64,000 nucleotides of DNA from Opisthorchis felineus (taxonomy: Eukaryota; Platyhelminthes; Trematoda; Opisthorchiida; Opisthorchiidae). The position numbers and the translations under genes were made by a program. Positions within the stretch are counted from its first letter, which is position 1, and every line of letters starts with the position of its first letter. The DNA lies in NCBI GenBank assembly GCA_004794785.1, contig SJOL01005688.1:230686-294685 (forward strand). Reading direction: 5' to 3'. The notes beneath the pieces were generated by a model, which was not told the DNA's origin, did not search any database, and was given only the letters and a program-made list of their open reading frames with translations. Of this stretch, positions 58,230 to 64,000 are shown piece after piece.

Positions 58230-60150
58230 GAATTTCACTTGGAGGAAAACAGGTGCTGCTACGTAATGGGATTTCTAAATTTGCGAATTATCCTGGTGAT
58301 TCCTAAAATTTCGCAAGTTTTGAAATCCTGGTAAGCTTTGGAGTTCGTTCGGTCGAACAGAAAGTAATGCAACTCGTCTCGCTGGACGACATCTAGAATT
58401 ATCTTATCTGCCCACTAACCATGCGTGCAGTGCCGTGGCGCTTTGTAATATCCATGAGGAATCTCCCGGCCGCCTTAAGAAATCAGCAGGAACCTCGGTT
58501 TAGGATTTGAATAGTAGAACCAATAAATCTTTGGCTCCAAAAAATCACTTGTATGTATACTTATGATGTGGACAGGAGAATAAAGCTAGTTTCAAATAAA
58601 GATCACATTTATAACGTTCTGCACCTGAATAAGCAAACCTCGCGCTGTCTCCGTGTACAGTTGTGCCGATTTTCTGTCTGTTACACACTGCCTGAAGCTC
58701 ATCGGGTGGTTGTAGTTCTCAATTTCAATCAAACATTCCCCGCTCGATATTATGATATATATATATATATAATATTACCTATCAACTTCATATTGGTTAT
58801 ACTCAGCGCGTAATTTTGGAGGGTGGAGAGAGAGTGAGAGTACTGGAACCTGCTTGAGTATGCCGCAGACAGCTGCTAGACTGTCCAGTGTGTACCCCGA
58901 TGCTGTCATTACAGAGGCGACATACACAAACTGAACACCGGCTTTCTTTTCCGCAATGATAGGCTAAATCTTTCGAAAACCTCTAGGTTTCATTAAAATG
59001 TTTCCGGATTTTACAATGTGTACTACCGGGATTTTAAGAGAATATTAAATACTGATTGAAATGAGAGGGAATATATCCATTATTTATGTCATAGTATGAA
59101 GCTCGTTTCCTCGTCTGCTTAGGCAAAGTATGTAGTTCTTGAGAACCAACCCAAGTCCAGCCTACGGAAGAACTTGAGATTGGGTTGTCCTTGATACGAG
59201 ACCGAAGATTCTGCGTTTCTTGCAATGGACCCCTTGAGTTTGGCTGGAACATGGAACAAGCAAATGCAAGTGTACATTCGTCTTGAAGTGATGCCACAGG
59301 TATATCTGACCGTGATGTGAGCAACTCAATTACCAGCATATTCATTCCTGAACATAATTTAGGATTGTATGCGCCCTCCGTGGAACGCGTCCTTGCGTGT
59401 TTTTTTCAAGTATGGGGTTTAATGTTAGTCACATTCTTGCGGAACAGAGAAGGTATTCTGCTTTTTCTTTCGAAAAAACAAATTTTCCACCACTTCTATT
59501 AGTTAAATACGGTGTCGTCTTCGCTTCACCCTTTCGGATTAAGCTAGAGAGCATTCTTTGGCTGACTTGGTATTGAAGGTTCGCAAGACAGCACACCAGA
59601 TGTCAAATCCTTCTGATGCGAGGGTTGTGGACCTACAAATTCTCTAAAAGGCATGCACACAAAATCTTTTTTGATGCTGAAACTAGCAATCTCTTTGATA
59701 TGCATGCGCATATGTGCATATATTGACGGAGGAAGACAAACAAACTTGCGGAAACCTTAAGCACGACGAATCTCAAACACAGAGAAAACAATTTTTCCAG
59801 TGGGCCACGCGACCCTGATTTGAACCATAGAGCCCACTTGCCCCAAAATTTAGTCAAGACCGACTTGGCTACCTCGCCTCCGACACAAACACCTAGAACT
59901 GGAAGAGCAGGGAGCTTGGAAGGCGTGCCAGTTGAGCTGCTCATCCTGGGAGGATCGACATTCCACAACAAAATTATGAAACTGCTATGCCTGGTCTAGA
60001 AGATGAAAGACGATCCGTAGGATTTTAAGGACGAAGCAAAAATTGGTGGCTATCAATATAACTGACCAATAATTACGTCTTCTATGAACAGACTTGGTTT
60101 CTATCCTTCTCAATCAACTACTCTTGTCATTCTGGAGGAAAACGCTGCTG
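58230..60150. other. No recognised gene
   Basis: Unassigned apart from an (AT)n run at 58755-58772. Frames at 59317-59971 on both strands carry no motif. Confidence 0.35.
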
Positions 60151-60159
60151 AGGAATATT

Positions 60160-60780
60160 GTAGGTTTTGAAAAGGTCGAAATATGCAAGGTGAATCCAAG
60201 AGAAGTGTCACAAACAGAATAAATCGGTCCATAGACTGTTTGTGGACTACTTCAACGCCTTCAAATCGGAAAGAAGCGAAGCATTGTGGATCGATTCACG
60301 AGAGCTCGGTTGTTTCGAAATTTTTTTAATTCCGTTAAAACCGGTCATGGTTGGATGAAATCCCGACGGTAACCCGGGACACCAACTCCAGCGGCTTCTT
60401 TACCGATATCCAAGTTAAGCAAGGTTGTGTTCTTCTCCGAGTCGCTTTCAGTCTCTACAGCAATACACGCAGAGGTGCTGTGCCGCCGCGAACGTGATAT
60501 TCCAATTTATTACAGTCTGGGTGGTTCTCTGTTAATCTCCCGGCCAAAGCAGAGCTGCATGATTCCAAATTCCTTTTGCCGCTGTTTACAGAAGACTGAA
60601 GCTTGTCTCCACATTCTGAAGCGGCTGACTAGGCGATTGGTTCAACGGTGCGTCCAATTTGATTTGATACAACCGTTTCTAAAACGCCTTTCTTTAAAAT
60701 GCCTTCACCAGGGAGTAAAAATGGAGCACTGGTAAATGATTGTGAGATAGCCTGATGCACGGATTTTCGCCAACCCGCCA
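60160..60780 (+). pseudogene. Decayed non-LTR reverse transcriptase
   Basis: With frameshifts, the plus strand shows IDSRELGCFEIFLIPLK, then the RT signature KQGCVLL...FSLYS, then NLPAKAELHDSKFLLPLFTED followed by a stop where the catalytic (F)ADDC should be, and SLSPHSEAAD. The order and spacing match the family with GVKQGCVLAPTLFS and LLFADDCALVAHSE-type motifs. Both catalytic aspartates are damaged. This is a different LINE lineage from the RTE-like copies in the window. Confidence 0.6.
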
Positions 60781-61224
60781 GCAAACTGTCCACATGGCTG
60801 ACACTTGACACTTGACAATGAAAAAAAACACGAATTGCAAAGTCCAGCTAGGCACTGGTTCGCGTTGAAGAACGCATCTAGAGTAATCACCCCGTTGCGC
60901 ACAGATACCCAGACTTTTCTTGCGTTGAGGTGTCCATGCTGTTTCCACCTCTGTAAGGCAGCGAGAAATGGAGGCTATACAGACGCCATGTTTGGGTCCC
61001 TGAGCGAATCTACCTCCGCGGTCTGCACATAAGCTTTTGCATCTGATGGACAGACCCAGTCCCAAACACAGAGTTCCCTCGAACAGCAAACGCTATTGGG
61101 ATTGATTGCAACCTGATGCGAAACAGGCTCAGTGTTTTAGGCCGAAGCTTGTCTACGATCATCTGAAGAACTGAGTTCGAAAGTGTGGGCATGTTTGACA
61201 ATTAAGGAATTTGTGGTTTGAATG

Positions 61225-61400
61225 TTTTGAGCGAGCTCGTATTGGAACAGACTTAGCATGCTTGCATCACATGTCAGAGTTCCAGGACCCAACTCTCGGT
61301 ACATTAAGTGCAATGTATCACTGATGAGCTCTAATAAGAGCAAAACGTGAGCGCACTGGCCGTGCTTTTGTCTGAGGACTTCCGAACTTCGATTGGTGTG
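61225..61400 (+). mobile_element. tRNA-like SINE, family B, diverged
   Basis: GCTTGCATCACATGTCAGAG, box B-like AGTTCCAGGACCC, ATTAAGTGCAATGTATCACTG and GCTCTAATAAGAGCAAAACG. Confidence 0.6.
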
Positions 61401-61854
61401 ACCACAAAATAACTATGTTTTATGAAACAAGTTGTACCAATCTTTCATTCGACTTAGACACTGCATATGGGGGAATCCAACAGGCTTTGTCCGAACCTGC
61501 AAACCGTTGCGCTTCGTCTCCCAGCAGACATACCGAAGACGTTTCTTCTTAATTGCAATGTGAAACCTCCTGCGGAGGATTACTTCCGCCTGCTGCTCGT
61601 AACTTTGAGATTCTTTGCATCTGCTATACTAACGTTGGTGGGTGGGCTTTGGACTCCGTAGTCCCGCAACATTCTAGGATTTAGCCCAACACAATGCTCG
61701 AAATCGCCGTTAATTTGACGAGTAACCGAACGGTCCAAGACGTTCAAGTGATGCGACAACTGATGTGGACACAAATGCATATGATCTTGTGCGCCAGAAG
61801 GTGTACGCCTCTCTAAGTCTATGCTGTGGTTGTGGTTTTATTGGAAGCTCAGTG

Positions 61855-61935
61855 TGTCGAAATATCGGTAGCTCGAGTGTGCTTAATGGTAGTTGATCAG
61901 GTGGCCGTTGATCTGTTTACCGAGCTTGGGCACTT
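61855..61935 (+). repeat. Dispersed repeat G, copy 3
   Basis: TATCGGTAGCTCGAGTGTGC, TTGATCAGGTGGCCGTTGAT and TTTACCGAGCTTGGGCAC. Confidence 0.55.
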
Positions 61936-61939
61936 GGAT

Positions 61940-64000
61940 TCCATGATGAACGTTAACTGCCAGGGTCAGCGAACAGGTCTATGACCACCTGGTCAACTAT
62001 CAGATATGGAAAATGCAAATAAAAATCGTCTCGGTTTGTCACTAAGAACAAAAGTCACAGATATGAGATAAGTACAAATGTGCCACTTTCTTCGTAGATT
62101 GCGTCTTTTGGACTTGCATGCGAGCCGTTACTGATAAAATCGTCGCACACACTGAACTTCCCGATATTATATAGCGGGGATTGCACAAAGACCATTTGTC
62201 CGCGCTCCGTTAACCTGTTCCCTAACACTTGGGTTCACGTGCGCCTGACACCCAATGCTCGCAGCGATTACTGAGGAACCTGATCCGCCAAGCCTTCAAA
62301 ACAGCACCAGGCGGTGGAACCCCGGGACCATACCAGTGTATTTACCTCATATGAGTTGCAAAATTGATACCGGAGTGGTATACTGCTGTGTTGTTTCACT
62401 CAGTGCCATTCAGCCTTCATTTATCGACCATTTGCGCAGTGGTTTTCTGCCATTGCAAAGGTGGTATGACAAATCAGCACCGGCTGGAAGGCTAGTAATT
62501 CGGCCCGAAGTTTTCCCAGATTAAAACGGTGCGGCGAGCGTCCCATGTATGTGTGCCGCTGTTTGTCTCATTCTGAGAAAGAATTACAGCTACACTATTG
62601 CGTTGGGTTGACCGGCGCTACACTTTACTCAAATATAAACAGTTCTAAAACGCGTCTTTTGTTAGTCAGCACTCAAAATAAAGTCTTACATAACCTGCAA
62701 GCTAATTAAGAGTTAGCCCACTGCATGGATTTCTGCTGTCTGGGCAGCGCACTATCCACACTGTCCGTTTGAGGCGTGCAAAACTGCGAATACCAGTTTC
62801 CTGACTCGTCCGGGTAGGGTTGCAATCGGCCTGTCACTGTACCTAACAGTGCCGATTGATTGTGTCACTGTCACACTAACAAAAGGCAACTGGTTTTCCT
62901 TGTCAGCTTCAGGGCTAAGGGACAAGCCTGAATATTTCCTAAATAGACCTTAATAAAAAACGAACTTTTGGGGCTGCAGAGGCTATAAAAGCTGCATACA
63001 AGCCACCGGTCATGATGCTGTCCTGACAGCAGGTCTGGTTAACAGAAACCTGTCCTACATTGTTCATCACCGTCTGCTTAAGGACGGAGTTGAAGTGCCG
63101 CTCGAGATACTCTGTTTTGGTTAACTTTAACTGTCGCACTTACCTGGTAGTATGGGAACGTGACCTTTTGGGGGTATAATCAACGACTGCGAGTGTCTGC
63201 TAACGAAGCTGTTTCTCCCTTCGCTTTGTTTTGTCGTGGAAACACAGGGCGGATACTTTAGTGTGAAGGGAACGTGTATCAGAGAGATTTATGACGGTCG
63301 AATTTTTGTAGACATTTGATTAGACATTAAGTACTGTGAATTTTTGAAAATCCACCATAACGGTGTAACCCCTATGTACCTCAGTGGAGTGAACTTGGTT
63401 TCCTCATTAAAGTGCGATGCATATCAATGGGGTATTTTGGCTGACTGAACGACGGTACGGAATACAATAACTGGAAGCATTAGCTTCGAAAATGCTGAAT
63501 GAGGTATGACATGACGTCGGTGGGACGAGAGTTTGGCCCGCATATAAATAGAACTTGGCCAGTCGATGAAAACTGCTTCTATGTAAAAGGGAAGGGGCCC
63601 ATATGGTTGTGGCCTGTATGTCCACAGTGTTTTGGATGACATTTATATGCATGAAGCTGGAACGAAACTGAAAGAGATGACAAACCGTACCAAGGAAACT
63701 CACCTTCCTAGTCAACTGAGCTGTGCGCTGTATACGTTCCACACTGTGCCAAATTATCCGTTAATCTCTGAAGGGTGTAGTCGTCCTTGATGTTAGATTT
63801 TGCGTTGTGAAGGCCGATTTTGGGAGCAGAGGGACCGGGTATCGAAAAGAACATGGAGCTGTCTTTACAGAATCCCTGAAGTCATTACCTATGAATACCA
63901 AACAATCAATCATTAGAATATGTCAGGCGAGGTCATCCGTTGGCAAAACTGGGGTAGATCGGTCTATTGCCTCTTTCTAGAAAAAGGCTCACTTACTGCT
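61940..64000. other. No recognised gene; weak minus-strand exon hints
   Basis: Minus-strand candidates: 62943-63100 (frame ending in TAG, with LERHFNSVLKQTVMNNVGQ) and a short exon near 63702-63741 (VERIQRTAQLTRK before AAG|GTGAGT). A plus-strand frame at 62255-62524 is also open. None has family support or a phase-linked partner. Confidence 0.25.

Noticed and set aside
58755..58772. TATA-type promoter
   Set aside because: It is a plain (AT)n run with no gene start nearby.
1..64000. CRISPR array, bacterial operon, integron or viral genome
   Set aside because: No direct-repeat/spacer pattern, no dense coding and no capsid or polymerase genes; the direct repeats seen are microsatellites or transposable elements.

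Overview
The window reads as animal nuclear DNA, most likely from a parasitic flatworm of the liver-fluke type (Opisthorchiidae; Clonorchis or Opisthorchis is my best guess). Gene density is very low, introns run to kilobases, exons are 36-220 bases with GT-AG borders, and several families of tRNA-derived SINEs and decayed RTE-like LINEs fill the space. The organism guess rests on remembered resemblance of the SINE and LINE sequences to trematode genomes, so it is inference. About 18 open frames exceed 100 codons, roughly what chance gives in 64 kb, so frame length alone was not taken as evidence. Genes are called where splice phases chain together, a protein family is recognisable, or both.

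Layout. 1-5.5 kb: a hexanucleotide array, a SINE fragment, and minus-strand exons of an immunoglobulin-domain protein that appears to continue past the left edge. 5.5-18 kb: no recognised gene; SINEs, a dispersed repeat and a LINE 3' half (12.4-13.4 kb), then a probable LTR-element end with a 19-bp hairpin (15.4-15.8 kb). 18-38.5 kb: a minus-strand gene of at least eight phase-compatible exons for a CCDC42/CFAP73-like (DUF4200) coiled-coil ciliary protein, starting at ATG 38543. Its introns hold SINEs, the best LINE copy (31.2-33.1 kb, with the window's only N at an internal deletion junction) and two shorter relatives of it. 38.5-46 kb: nearly empty. 46.2-46.9 kb: a compact two-exon minus-strand gene for a five-finger C2H2 protein. 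47-57 kb: diverged duplicated repeats (49.8-50.6 kb in tandem; 54.0-54.7 and 55.5-56.1 kb as a direct pair). 57.8-58.2 kb: a dead C2H2 zinc-finger pseudogene. 60.2-60.8 kb: a decayed reverse transcriptase. 61.2-64 kb: SINE and repeat fragments and unexplained sequence.

The recognisable genes do not form a functional cluster: an Ig-domain protein (probably surface or matrix), a cilium/flagellum structural protein and a probable transcription factor. I saw no defence system, CRISPR array, operon or clearly new system. The most distinctive material is repeat biology: a SINE nested in another repeat with a clean 12-bp target-site duplication, a SINE-like copy carrying the 3' tail of the local LINE, and the LTR hairpin.
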